A stretch of DNA of 25,900 nt from positions 1-25,900 of the IMG/VR virus record IMGVR_UViG_3300047381_000089. One strand, written 5' to 3'. Within the stretch, counting starts at the first letter, position 1, and every line of letters starts with the position of its first letter. A model generated the notes under the pieces. That model saw only the letters and a list, made by a program, of their open reading frames with translations, was not told the DNA's origin and did no database searches. The DNA is from a virus. Positions 8,347-16,145 of the stretch are shown here, piece after piece. The position numbers were made by a program, and so were the translations under genes.

Positions 8347-9297
8347 TTACGAACCGTTTAGGTCGAAGATTCCAGCGTGCGCCTTTGGTGCTTGCACTTT
8401 CAGTGACCACTCAGTAATCAACTGCATCTTTTCTGCGTCACCTGTTGCCGCGATTTCGTTCTCAGCGAAGTTACGGCCTGACAGTGTGCATAGTGATGCA
8501 AAGTCTGGGTCAATTAGGAAAACGCGGTCATTGCCCATGAAGCGTGATGGAGCAACATCTAGTGTGCCAAAGTCTGTTAAGAAAACAGAAGTTGAACCTA
8601 CATAGGTTGTTGCCTTAGCCGCAGTCATGTTGACATCGTTGCTTACCAGATTGCCAGATGCTGACAGGTCTGAGAAGTTTGCACGGTTAGTCGCAGATGC
8701 AATTAGCATCTTTGGATTTCCGCCGTCTGACCATGCGTCTTGCATCCCATCTTCGATAAGAGCAAGTGTAAGCGCACGGGCAGTACCCGCAGTGATGGTG
8801 TCTGTGCCATCGCCTGTTGCGAAAGCACCAGAGCCTGCACCGACTGAACCGTTTGTCATCCAGCATGAAAGTGATGCTGACTTACGCGGGTCTGATGCGT
8901 CACGGGCTACGTCTGTGTCACCGATTGCTTTTTCGATGTCTCTACGCAGTTCCAAAGATTTTAAAACGCGCTGGTAAGCCATTTCACGGTCACGTCCGGC
9001 TTTGTCCACGGATTCTAAAGTTCCGCTGACAGCCGCGTCCTTAACTGATATCTGATGGTAGTTACCGAACCTAGCAGTCGCTGTTGGAGTTGCAAATGTA
9101 GCATTTGCCCCTTCATTGACGTAGTTGGTTGCGGAAGCCGCCGCCAGTTCCTGTACCTGCCACTCAGTAAAGATACCGTTTGAGGTTTCTTTCTTCAGGG
9201 CAGAAAAGATTGGTGTTTCATCTGGGTCGATGCGATAAATCACATCTGCCAAATCTTCGCGTTCACCCACCGCTGTTTGGGTTGTATGTGTAGCCAT
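8347..9297 (-). CDS. Major capsid protein, SU10 type (316 aa)
   Basis: The start MATHTTQTAVGEREDLADVI with YRIDPDETPIFSAL, and a body containing TEWQVQELAAAS, ATARFGNYHQI, VKDAAVSGTLESVDKAGRD, EMAYQRVLKSLELRRDIEKA and PKMLIASATNRANFSDL, match the SU10 major capsid family (once DUF5309), an HK97-fold shell protein. At 316 aa it has normal length. The scaffold gene is immediately upstream and the capsid gene has AAGGA before its ATG. It assembles with the scaffold around the portal. No protease gene was seen nearby, so the scaffold may leave intact or be cut by an enzyme outside the window. Confidence 0.92.
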   Translation of the reverse strand: MATHTTQTAVGEREDLADVIYRIDPDETPIFSALKKETSNGIFTEWQVQELAAASATNYVNEGANATFATPTATARFGNYHQISVKDAAVSGTLESVDKAGRDREMAYQRVLKSLELRRDIEKAIGDTDVARDASDPRKSASLSCWMTNGSVGAGSGAFATGDGTDTITAGTARALTLALIEDGMQDAWSDGGNPKMLIASATNRANFSDLSASGNLVSNDVNMTAAKATTYVGSTSVFLTDFGTLDVAPSRFMGNDRVFLIDPDFASLCTLSGRNFAENEIAATGDAEKMQLITEWSLKVQAPKAHAGIFDLNGS

Positions 9298-9318
9298 TTT
9301 TCAATTTCCTTCTATTAG

Positions 9319-10323
9319 CTAGTTGCCCATTAAGTAATTAACAGCCGCATCTACAGAGCGCTCATTATTGAGCCTCTTTAGAGACTTCTGTTTTTGACGA
9401 CTTGCTACTTGAGCCTTTGTCTTAGGTTGTCCAGCCTTAGCCATCTTCGGAGCTTTGCTTGCTTTCTTCTTCGCGGCGGGTTTCTTCGATTGAAGATTAT
9501 CCCATTGCCACGCCTTATAAAGCAATTCGATAGCCCGTGCGTCAGACGCATTTGCTATCTCTTGCGGCGAAAATCCTACACTCTGTTGAGCGTATTTGAT
9601 GACCTGTTCACGCTCACTTGTGCGAACATTCTCATCACGCCACTGAGGGATGCGGTCAAGCATTTGCTCCCTCTGTACAGCCAGATGCTGTTGCATCTGA
9701 ACCTGTTGCTCCTGAGCCTGCTGTTGAGCAATTACCTGTCTCTCTGACTCTACTTGACGAGCCTGTTCTTTTTGCTGGTCAAGCTTTGTCTTGTACAGGA
9801 ACAACTCCTCAGCCGAATACTCTTTCGCTAAAGCATCCCAGTCAGGTTCGGCATCGCCGAGTATCTGCTGGTTATACTGAGACAACTGTTCAAGTTGCTG
9901 TGCGTAGGCATCCCTCATCTGAGCCACTTGTTGCGCTTCAGCTTCAAACGCTTTTCGTTGCTCTGCAAGTTCTTGACTACGCTTGGTGTATGCCTGCTGG
10001 CGCTGGTATCCGTTCAGAAGCTCGTCTTGCGTGACCTCATACTCATCACCGTCTACTTTGACAGTGTAAATATCAGGTTGCTCAACCTCTTCCTCTTCTT
10101 CTACCTCGTCAGTATCATACTCACCTTCTTCATCATCCTCGACATATTCAACCTCTTCGGCTTCCTCTGTCTCGGCCTCTGCTTCCAGTGTCGGAGTTTC
10201 GGCTTCCGCCTCTTCTCCTAGCCGCCCATCACTTACCTTGTCCTCTTCAGGGGGTGTTGCTAATAGGCTGTTCATTGCTTCGTTAATTGATAAACTTCCA
10301 GTCTCTTGCGAGTTGTTGGACAT
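9319..10323 (-). CDS. Capsid scaffolding protein (334 aa)
   Basis: Three zones are clear. Residues about 30-95 are extremely acidic (long Glu/Asp runs such as EEEEEVEQ). A short beta motif follows (YTVKVDGDEYEVTQDELLNG, about 85-107), with a long Gln/Glu/Lys/Arg coiled coil at about 108-240. The C-terminus is basic (KKPAAKKKASKAPKMAK) and can bind the inner face of the capsid. This arrangement and the place just before the major capsid gene identify the scaffold protein of podoviruses in this group. Expected product: a head-assembly chaperone absent from the mature virion. Confidence 0.88.
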   Translation of the reverse strand: MSNNSQETGSLSINEAMNSLLATPPEEDKVSDGRLGEEAEAETPTLEAEAETEEAEEVEYVEDDEEGEYDTDEVEEEEEVEQPDIYTVKVDGDEYEVTQDELLNGYQRQQAYTKRSQELAEQRKAFEAEAQQVAQMRDAYAQQLEQLSQYNQQILGDAEPDWDALAKEYSAEELFLYKTKLDQQKEQARQVESERQVIAQQQAQEQQVQMQQHLAVQREQMLDRIPQWRDENVRTSEREQVIKYAQQSVGFSPQEIANASDARAIELLYKAWQWDNLQSKKPAAKKKASKAPKMAKAGQPKTKAQVASRQKQKSLKRLNNERSVDAAVNYLMGN

Positions 10324-10329
10324 AACTAA

Positions 10330-10614
10330 TTACCTTTTCTCAAATTTTACGCGATTTTGCAACTCATCTAGTTGCGCTTTAGCCAGTTTGCCATCCGTGA
10401 CCACCCCTTCGAGATATCCTCTGAGTGCTGACAAGTTCTGGCATAACATATACAGCCGTTCACGGTTTTGTGAATCTTCCACAGAACTCGCCTTCCACGC
10501 CTGTATAAAATCTGTTTCAAGTTGGCTAAATGCCTCTTGCAATAATTCATTTCGTAATAACGCCGCCGCTTTCTCACCGCGCTCCATGCTTCCCCTGACT
10601 TTACCTTCGTTCAT
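10330..10614 (-). CDS. Small helical protein of the portal-scaffold junction (94 aa)
   Basis: The protein is almost all helical and charged: ALLRNELLQEAFSQLETDF, then WKASSVEDSQNRERLYMLCQ and LSALRGYLEGVV. I recall proteins with the same WKxxxxxDxxxRExLY pattern next to portal and capsid genes in many tailed phages, with unknown function. It starts with an ATGA overlap with the 379-aa gene and precedes the scaffold gene by six bases. A role in head assembly is inferred only from position. Confidence 0.75.
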   Translation of the reverse strand: MNEGKVRGSMERGEKAAALLRNELLQEAFSQLETDFIQAWKASSVEDSQNRERLYMLCQNLSALRGYLEGVVTDGKLAKAQLDELQNRVKFEKR

Positions 10615-11750
10615 ATTAAGCTGTATCCTGTCACATCGTATGGGTCGTCATATATGCCAACGTCTGTCGGCTGTCTAAAGCCTACATTCATTGCCCCGAA
10701 CTGTGCTGGGTCATAACCAGCTAGCAAACCGCCATAAACCTGCGGGGCTAAATCTAGCAAACCCTGCCGCATATATTGGCCTTCTGTCGGGTAAATGCCA
10801 CCAGCCGGATAGCGGTAGCCTTGGTCTATCATAGACTGCCTTGGGTCTGCCTCTGGCTGTGCCTCCGCAACTGCTGTTGCCTCTGGGGCTACAAAGCCAT
10901 CATCATCGCCGCCATAGTCGGGCGGATTAATTAGGTTTTGATACGCGCCTTTGTAAGCGGGGTCTTTAGCTCCACTGTAGGTAACAACGCCAGTGGTGTT
11001 GCTATACTTTAGCTCACCCTTTGCTGTCGGGGCTATCACATCACCAGTTTCAGGGTTGATTTCTCCACCCATATTAAGTAACTGCCCGTAGTTCTTCATG
11101 GCTCTTTCTTGGCTAGTCCCAAGCCCAAAGGCTTCGGTAATCTTGTCAAAGGGGGACGTAACAGCACCAAGCAAACCAGTGCTGGGCGAAGGCAGAGCGC
11201 CAATAACATCCCCGCGCACTTCCATCATATATTCAGCGGTCTGTCTATCAATGGGTTTCCCGTCAACCGAATATGTGTCTGTCGTTGGGTCATATACAGG
11301 CGCTTTAGGAATTTGCCCCATGCTCCTAACACCCGAAGGAGACATCATGCTCATATTTAGGCTAATAGGGGAGCCGTTCACTAAAGCGGCCTGCGGGGAA
11401 CTCAATGAATTAACATTAAGCGCAGACGGCCTGACAGTGCCGATATTTTGACGCAAGCCTCGCAATATAGCGTCTGGATAAACACTTGCAAGCTGTTGTT
11501 GTTGTAACTGTTGTTGTTGTAACTGTTGTTGTTGAGCCGCCTGCTGTTGGACAGCTTGTTGTTGCCGAGCCGTTGCTTGCTGGGCTAACTGTGCGTCAAC
11601 ATTCGCCTGAATAGCGGCAACATAAGCATCATCATCTGAACTGCCAGCGCTGATTTCTTGTAATGTTCTGCCGCGATAATTCCCTGAGCCGCCTCTGGTT
11701 GGGTCATCAACCGCGCCTGTACCTAAAACATCGTAACCGCCTAAGCCCAT
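10611..11750 (-). CDS. Gln-rich virion-associated protein of unknown function (379 aa)
   Basis: The N-terminal 60 residues contain a GRTLQEISAGSSDDDAYVAA segment. Residues about 62-88 are a glutamine tract with three LQQQQ units. The remainder is Gly/Pro/Thr-rich with short motifs (SVDGKPIDRQTAEYMMEVRG, NPETGDVIAPT, YRYPAGGIYPTEGQYMRQG) and looks largely disordered. It lies between portal and the 94-aa gene, starting two bases after the portal stop. No family is recognised. Position suggests a minor head protein or an internal protein made before assembly. Confidence 0.7.
   Translation of the reverse strand: MGLGGYDVLGTGAVDDPTRGGSGNYRGRTLQEISAGSSDDDAYVAAIQANVDAQLAQQATARQQQAVQQQAAQQQQLQQQQLQQQQLASVYPDAILRGLRQNIGTVRPSALNVNSLSSPQAALVNGSPISLNMSMMSPSGVRSMGQIPKAPVYDPTTDTYSVDGKPIDRQTAEYMMEVRGDVIGALPSPSTGLLGAVTSPFDKITEAFGLGTSQERAMKNYGQLLNMGGEINPETGDVIAPTAKGELKYSNTTGVVTYSGAKDPAYKGAYQNLINPPDYGGDDDGFVAPEATAVAEAQPEADPRQSMIDQGYRYPAGGIYPTEGQYMRQGLLDLAPQVYGGLLAGYDPAQFGAMNVGFRQPTDVGIYDDPYDVTGYSLI
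11493..11534 (-). repeat. Tandem 15-bp coding repeat (LQQQQ units)
   Basis: On the plus strand the unit CTGTTGTTGTTGTAA occurs at 11493-11507 and again identically at 11508-11522, followed by a 12-base partial copy at 11523-11534. It encodes LQQQQ steps in the 379-aa protein. Identical codons in adjacent copies suggest recent slippage, so the copy number may vary among relatives. Confidence 0.85.
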
Positions 11751-11754
11751 CTCT

Positions 11755-13767
11755 TTACCCTCTCGGTAGGTTGGTTGATATCTCTGCGTCAGTGTAGGCT
11801 TTTAGCTGTCTTAGCTCTGCCTCTGCCGCTAATTCTTGTCTGCGAAGCTCTAGCTCCATCTGCATTTTCTCGCGCTCTAGCTCTATTTCCATCATCATGC
11901 GCTCACGCTTCAGGGCTATGTCAGCTTGCAACTCAGCCTGCGCTGACTGGTCTTGTTGCTGAGGCTGTTGAGCCATCTGCTGTTCCATCATAGCAATTTG
12001 CTCTGGGCTATTAAAGAACTGGTCAGCATCCTTAAACCCGCCAATCTCTGCAATGCTACGCAATGTATTCACATATTGCGCCATAGTTACTACAGGATTG
12101 TTTGCGCCTAACTGCATTAGGATTTGTTCTTGCTTGCCAGCAATCTGCGTAAGGAACGCAATCTTTTGCTCGTCATCAGCCGTACCCAAGCCAACCTGCA
12201 CCACAACGTCAAACTCGCTATGCCACTCTCTAGGGTCAATCGGCACAAAGTTATTGCGAAGGCGAATAATACGCGGTTTCTGGTCATACTTAGTCACCAA
12301 ATGCAAGATGCCTCGGAACAAATCTTTGACACCAGTTTCAGCCATAGTCCGTGCATAGCTCTCCAGCTTTACCTGAGCGCCTCGTACTGTCGCGCTGATA
12401 GCTGAGGCTGTCGTGCTTTGAAGGGCGTTGGCATCCAGACCTTGCGAAGCCTTGCTCATCCCAGTTCGCTGTTCCTTCAAATTATCTATGTAGTCCATCA
12501 GAGGCCGGACTTCACCGCCTACGGGTGTGCCAGTAATGGGCTGAACCATGCCCTGCTGACGCATACGGATAATCCCGCCAGCAGTGCCGTCCAGTACGTC
12601 ATCAATATTTACCTGCCCCTCGACAATCCCCATTCTGGGTAGGGTGCTGGTATATACGCTGTCCAGATACTGCCGGAGCAGGGTAGACTTGATAACCTGC
12701 AAATCCTCGGTCATGTCATAGATTGACCTGCCAATAAGGCGGTGAGGCATCATAATCGGGGTAACTACAGCAAATGGCACATGGTCAAACGGCTCATTAT
12801 GCAGTATCTCATCCGCACCCTCACCAATAGCACAAATCCGGCGAAGCTCTGCAATGCCATCGCCGTCATAATCCACCTTCATCACGCACTCGTAATAAAT
12901 GACCTCTGCCAGCGCAGGGTCAGCGGCATCTATGCCAGTAGTTGCCTCTAAGTCTTGGAAGCGGTTGGAGCGCTCCTCATCAACATCAAGGCTATAAGAA
13001 CCTGCATATTTTTCCACCACATCCTTGTCATAACCCATAGCCACTAAATCGCTAACAGTCATGACGGTGCGGTGTGCCACGAAATGCGCCTCTTCAAGAG
13101 AGGTGGCTCTGCGGTTCACCAGAAACTCTTCGGGCGGTACGTTCTCAATGCGTATCTTGCCCTTGCTTTCCTTTACCCGAACTTTCAGGCTGTAGGACAT
13201 ATCCATTGGCATCATTTCGCCAGTTTCTTCGTTCTCAGCGTATGCGCCTGCCTCTTCCTCAATAACGCCGATAACTTCCATATCGGGGTTGCTAAGAAGG
13301 GCGGCTAGCTCAGTCTCGTTCAGGTTTTCGTATTCCTCCTCACGAACATCCTCTTGCTCGTCATAGTAATACTTCACCACGCCCAGCCGGAACATCAGAG
13401 CGTCCTTGAACCAGTTGTAAAGAATTTTATAGCCGGAGTTGTCGTGGTTAATTACATAGTTCACATAGTCGGAAATCTGTTCAGCGCGTTCTGTATCTTC
13501 GGCAGTTCTGGCATTAAAGCGCACATACTTATCGTTAGCTGTAAATACGCGCATGAGGTTGGGCATGATAGCCTCAATAGTGTCTGACACTTCCGTGCTG
13601 ACAACTTGGGAGCGCCCCTCGACTTCATTGCCCATTGGTTCGCCAAGATAGAAATCCATAGCGCGAATACGCTCTTGACTGAACTCTTGGTCAAAGTGGT
13701 TCAGGCTGTCGCGTATCTCAGACGAAACGATGCTATTTAGCTGATACTCGTCCATTTGCTCTGGCAT
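11755..13767 (-). CDS. Portal protein (670 aa)
   Basis: It begins MPEQMDEYQLNSIVSSEIRD and carries the signatures expected of the large portal of SU10/HMO-2011-like podoviruses: GRSQVVSTEVSDTIEAIMPN, LMRVFTANDKYVRF, YVNYVINHDNSGYKILYNWF, VPPEEFLVNRRA, and later YDMTEDLQVIKSTLLRQYLD. The last 70 residues are Gln/Glu-rich coiled coil (ALKRERMMMEIELEREKMQM). I chose ATG 13767: it has AAAGGAAAG six or seven bases upstream. The in-frame extension to 13842 encodes an atypical basic stretch read out of frame from the upstream small gene. Twelve portal subunits normally form the DNA channel and the docking site for terminase. Confidence 0.92.
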   Translation of the reverse strand: MPEQMDEYQLNSIVSSEIRDSLNHFDQEFSQERIRAMDFYLGEPMGNEVEGRSQVVSTEVSDTIEAIMPNLMRVFTANDKYVRFNARTAEDTERAEQISDYVNYVINHDNSGYKILYNWFKDALMFRLGVVKYYYDEQEDVREEEYENLNETELAALLSNPDMEVIGVIEEEAGAYAENEETGEMMPMDMSYSLKVRVKESKGKIRIENVPPEEFLVNRRATSLEEAHFVAHRTVMTVSDLVAMGYDKDVVEKYAGSYSLDVDEERSNRFQDLEATTGIDAADPALAEVIYYECVMKVDYDGDGIAELRRICAIGEGADEILHNEPFDHVPFAVVTPIMMPHRLIGRSIYDMTEDLQVIKSTLLRQYLDSVYTSTLPRMGIVEGQVNIDDVLDGTAGGIIRMRQQGMVQPITGTPVGGEVRPLMDYIDNLKEQRTGMSKASQGLDANALQSTTASAISATVRGAQVKLESYARTMAETGVKDLFRGILHLVTKYDQKPRIIRLRNNFVPIDPREWHSEFDVVVQVGLGTADDEQKIAFLTQIAGKQEQILMQLGANNPVVTMAQYVNTLRSIAEIGGFKDADQFFNSPEQIAMMEQQMAQQPQQQDQSAQAELQADIALKRERMMMEIELEREKMQMELELRRQELAAEAELRQLKAYTDAEISTNLPRG

Positions 13768-13933
13768 TTTTCTTTCCTTTTGGCTTTGCCTTTGCGCCAT
13801 GCAGGCACTTAGTCTGCGCGTCACACATCTTTCGAGAGACACAACCAGAGCATCTCTCGTATGTTTCTGCCACCTCTTCTACTTGCCGAACACGGGGCAG
13901 GCGTGGCCTTCTCATTACCCGAACTACTTGCAT
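13733..13933 (-). CDS. Small Cys-rich basic protein (66 aa), CX2CX5CX5C
   Basis: The protein has Arg-rich N- and Lys-rich C-terminal tails around one Cys cluster: C28, C31, C37 and C43, spacing CX2CX5CX5C (CSGCVSRKMCDAQTKC). This could bind zinc or an Fe-S cluster. The ATG at 13933 overlaps the upstream stop (TGATG); a GTG one codon earlier is less likely. Its 3' end overlaps the portal start by 35 bases, so ribosomes finishing it would pass the portal ribosome site. Function unknown. Confidence 0.62.
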   Translation of the reverse strand: MQVVRVMRRPRLPRVRQVEEVAETYERCSGCVSRKMCDAQTKCLHGAKAKPKGKKNARANGRVSAK

Positions 13934-14133
13934 CACTTATCGCTTGAGTAGCTTCCTGTCACACCGTTATAAACCTTCTTCGGGCGGCGCTTTGGGGTCG
14001 GAATGTTAGCAACCATCTGACCGCCTTCTTCGCGGTACATACTTTTATTGATTGCCGCTTCGTTTCTCATCCCTATGCTTGGGCGCGGAATAGGTGTCGC
14101 AATGTTTACCTTTTTACCTTTGTCGTAATTCAT
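13933..14133 (-). CDS. Small basic protein, unknown function (66 aa)
   Basis: The protein is Lys/Arg/Pro-rich (IATPIPRPSIGMRNEAAINK, NIPTPKRRPKKVYNGVTG) and probably disordered. It starts with an ATGA overlap with the upstream 61-aa gene and ends with TGATG into the next, so all three small genes before portal are translated as a coupled set. The repeated PTPxPRP/PTPKRRP pattern might bind DNA or protein. No family is recognised. Confidence 0.62.
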   Translation of the reverse strand: MNYDKGKKVNIATPIPRPSIGMRNEAAINKSMYREEGGQMVANIPTPKRRPKKVYNGVTGSYSSDK

Positions 14134-14315
14134 TTCTTAGCCGCCTTCTTTTTCTTTAATTTAACCTTGCCTGTCATGCCGATACCACTGCTGGTAATCA
14201 CAGGATGAGACACTGGCTCTGGTAATGTAACAGATACGCCGTTCTTTTTATAGGCTATACAACGCTGTTGCGGTTTGCACCTGTGAGGGTACGGGCAATG
14301 TTCACATAAATTCAT
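14130..14315 (-). CDS. Small Cys-rich basic protein (61 aa), CX2CX5CX5C
   Basis: Four cysteines at residues 4, 7, 13 and 19 give the same CX2CX5CX5C spacing as the neighbouring 66-aa protein (CEHCPYPHRCKPQQRC). A Lys-rich tail closes the protein (VKLKKKKAAKK). The ATG at 14315 has AGGA seven bases upstream. It diverges from the plus-strand gene at 14368 across 52 bases. Metal or Fe-S binding is an inference from the spacing; the basic tail suggests nucleic-acid contact. Confidence 0.62.
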   Translation of the reverse strand: MNLCEHCPYPHRCKPQQRCIAYKKNGVSVTLPEPVSHPVITSSGIGMTGKVKLKKKKAAKK

Positions 14316-14343
14316 TTTACTTTCCTCATATTCGTGATATACT
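14316..14343 (+). promoter_or_regulatory. Sigma70-like promoter for the isolated plus-strand gene
   Basis: TTTACT (14316-14321) and TATACT (14338-14343) are separated by 16 bases, with TG one base before the -10 (extended -10). Transcription would start about 14350, just before the AAAGGAG ribosome site of the gene at 14368. The first 15 bases resemble the element before 17311 (TTTACTTWCC followed by ATATT). Confidence 0.55.
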
Positions 14344-14367
14344 TAGCCTTCATTAAAGGAGTTGATA

Positions 14368-14550
14368 ATGGAATTTTCAAAACAAGAACACAGAGAATCA
14401 ATAATGCTCGGTGTAGCCTCTTTGGTTTCAGAAATAGCACCAGAGCGCCCAGACAAAATAGAAATACTGGAGCCGATAGACGCTATGGTTTGCGAAGCTT
14501 TAGGAATTGACCACATTGATAACCCTCCAGATTTCCTTCTAATACCCTAG
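14368..14550 (+). CDS. Isolated plus-strand small gene, moron-like (60 aa)
   Basis: The protein (MEFSKQEHRESIMLGVASLV at its start) is acidic and helical and ends DFLLIP; no family is recognised. ATG 14368 is preferred over the TTG at 14362 because AAAGGAG (14355-14361) lies six bases upstream. It is the only plus-strand gene inside the late minus-strand operon, with its own promoter, and its last 12 bases overlap the 3' end of the convergent 460-aa gene. This is the layout of a phage moron, a gene expressed separately from the lytic programme. It could affect host physiology, but the sequence gives no clue to its target. Confidence 0.7.
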   Translation: MEFSKQEHRESIMLGVASLVSEIAPERPDKIEILEPIDAMVCEALGIDHIDNPPDFLLIP

Positions 14551-15921
14551 CAGGCCAGACATTGTGTCCACCCATTCTTGGTCTACAACTTGGTATGCGT
14601 TAGGTTTTTTGTCAAAAGAATATATTGCTTGAGATTCGGTCATAGGCGAACCTTTCTCAGAAATTAGGTTTTTCGGATTATTAAACCAATCCCTAAAAAA
14701 CACTTCATTTCTAATAGGCTCTCCTAGACCCAGCAACCCACCCTCTCTTGGCATGGCTGTGTCAAAAGATGGATGCACCATGTCGGGGTCGGAAATGTTT
14801 GGTCTGCTCAAGTCCATTTTGTACAAGCCTAGACCACTTGAGAAAAGCGGGGCGTTTCTCAATTCCGGCTCCGTCATTGCGTACCTTGCCTCACCCACAT
14901 TAGGAAAACCTAACTTTCTAAACTCGTCCTTGTCTATAAGCTTCATAAACTGGACTCTTTTTTCGCCAGAAAGACCAGCTAAATACTGCCGTAAGTCAGG
15001 AGAAAGAACGCCGACAAATTCGGGGTCTTTTTTCTTCATTTGCTCATCAAACTTTTGAGCATCCTTTTTTGAGATAGGCGCAAATTTTATAGACTCAGCA
15101 ACCGCAGAAGTTTGCATTTCTTGGAAGTCTATAGCCTTTGGGTTCATTGTTGTGTAATTCAGATAAACAGGCAAAACCTCGCCAGTCTCTTTGGCAACTT
15201 GCTCTTGAGCCGCTAAAGCTTTGTTTCTTAGTTTTGTGGTAACTCCTTGACCAGAACCCCATCCATAGGGGGTGAGCAACCCATAATTTCTTCCACCCAT
15301 CATGTCCACAGGGTTTTCTAGAGTATTGCCTGAAAGTCGCGTCAATTTGCCAGTGCCGGACAAATCGCCAGAACCATGTATCATGATTGAACGATTTAAA
15401 TCTTCGGGTTTTATTATTTTTCTTTGAGATGCAAGCGGTACGTCCAGAACTTCAAAGTCTGTATATTCTACGGGCTGGTCAAAAGATATTCTGCCAAAAC
15501 CGCGCGGGTCTTTCTCAGCCTTAGTTAAAGGCTTGTTAGAGCCGGACAGCCTATAACGCAAATCAGCCGCCCGCGCATCATCTATCCCCTTAATTATTTT
15601 GCTGTACTGACCCCCGCCCATTCCCAGCATAGACTGACCAGCCTCTGCCGCCGCCATGCGTTCTGGTGCGCCTGTTAATAAACCGCCGCCAGTTACTAAG
15701 CCAGCCACGTTCATGGCCTCTTCCATCGGGTCGCCTAGCTCTCCAGTGTAGGCTCTATAGGGGGCTGAAACACCGCGCATAGCGTTGTCTGCATACATCT
15801 GCATAACCTCCGCTAACGCACCGAAACCATCATCTAGCCCGTATTGGACTGGCTCATCCATCAGAATGTTACCATAGTCCACACCTTGCGGCTGGAAATC
15901 ACCTAGCAGACCACGTTCCAT
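14539..15921 (-). CDS. Unknown 460-aa protein, possible polyvalent-protein domain
   Basis: Residues about 1-95 are Gly/Met-rich and loosely structured. The rest is a mixed alpha/beta protein with segments such as RKIIKPEDLNRSIMIHG, EVLPVYLNYTTMNPKAIDF, DPEFVGVLSPDLRQYLAG, DEFRKLGFPNVGEARYAM, MVHPSFDTAMPREGG and a C-terminal VVDQEWVDTM. From memory, pieces of this pattern (EFVG...KLGFP, the DT...G motif, DQEWLD) occur as a conserved region inside much larger phage polyvalent virion proteins; here it is a free-standing protein. No catalytic triad was identified. ATG 15921 overlaps the upstream stop (TAATG), better than the longer start at 15963. Confidence 0.68.
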   Translation of the reverse strand: MERGLLGDFQPQGVDYGNILMDEPVQYGLDDGFGALAEVMQMYADNAMRGVSAPYRAYTGELGDPMEEAMNVAGLVTGGGLLTGAPERMAAAEAGQSMLGMGGGQYSKIIKGIDDARAADLRYRLSGSNKPLTKAEKDPRGFGRISFDQPVEYTDFEVLDVPLASQRKIIKPEDLNRSIMIHGSGDLSGTGKLTRLSGNTLENPVDMMGGRNYGLLTPYGWGSGQGVTTKLRNKALAAQEQVAKETGEVLPVYLNYTTMNPKAIDFQEMQTSAVAESIKFAPISKKDAQKFDEQMKKKDPEFVGVLSPDLRQYLAGLSGEKRVQFMKLIDKDEFRKLGFPNVGEARYAMTEPELRNAPLFSSGLGLYKMDLSRPNISDPDMVHPSFDTAMPREGGLLGLGEPIRNEVFFRDWFNNPKNLISEKGSPMTESQAIYSFDKKPNAYQVVDQEWVDTMSGLLGY

Positions 15922-16145
15922 TATGCCTTCTTCCGTTTCTTGCCACTGGCTGTTGTTGACCAACTCACACGTTTGCGCCCTGTTTTCTTGGACGCTTCCT
16001 TTTTGCTAATCTTGCTTGCAACAGCTTTAGGGCGACAAGCCGGATAGTCCCGCTTCTCACCCTTCTTGCGTCCGCAGGGTTCGCCCGTCTTAACGTCAAC
16101 CCACTTCTCGCCAAACCATTTGCCTAGACCAGCCTGTGCAGGCAT
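15921..16145 (-). CDS. Small basic protein, DUF5872-like (74 aa)
   Basis: The N-terminal motif LGKWFGEKWVDVKTGEPCGR continues into a CGRKKGEKRDYPACRP region, matching a small phage protein family that I recall as DUF5872. The conserved GKWF-EKWVD and C...YPxCRP residues may hold a metal. The C-terminal half is Lys/Ser/Arg-rich. It is coupled by TAATG to the preceding broken gene and by TAATG to the 460-aa gene. Function unknown; family name from memory. Confidence 0.7.
   Translation of the reverse strand: MPAQAGLGKWFGEKWVDVKTGEPCGRKKGEKRDYPACRPKAVASKISKKEASKKTGRKRVSWSTTASGKKRKKA

Noticed and set aside
10238-10678. 146-aa plus-strand ORF opposite scaffold and 94-aa gene
   Set aside because: Antisense to two coupled genes; Ser/Cys/Leu-rich protein with no motif.
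13768-13842. Portal N-terminal extension of 25 codons
   Set aside because: The extension reads the neighbouring small Cys gene in another frame; ATG 13767 has a ribosome site and the expected family start.
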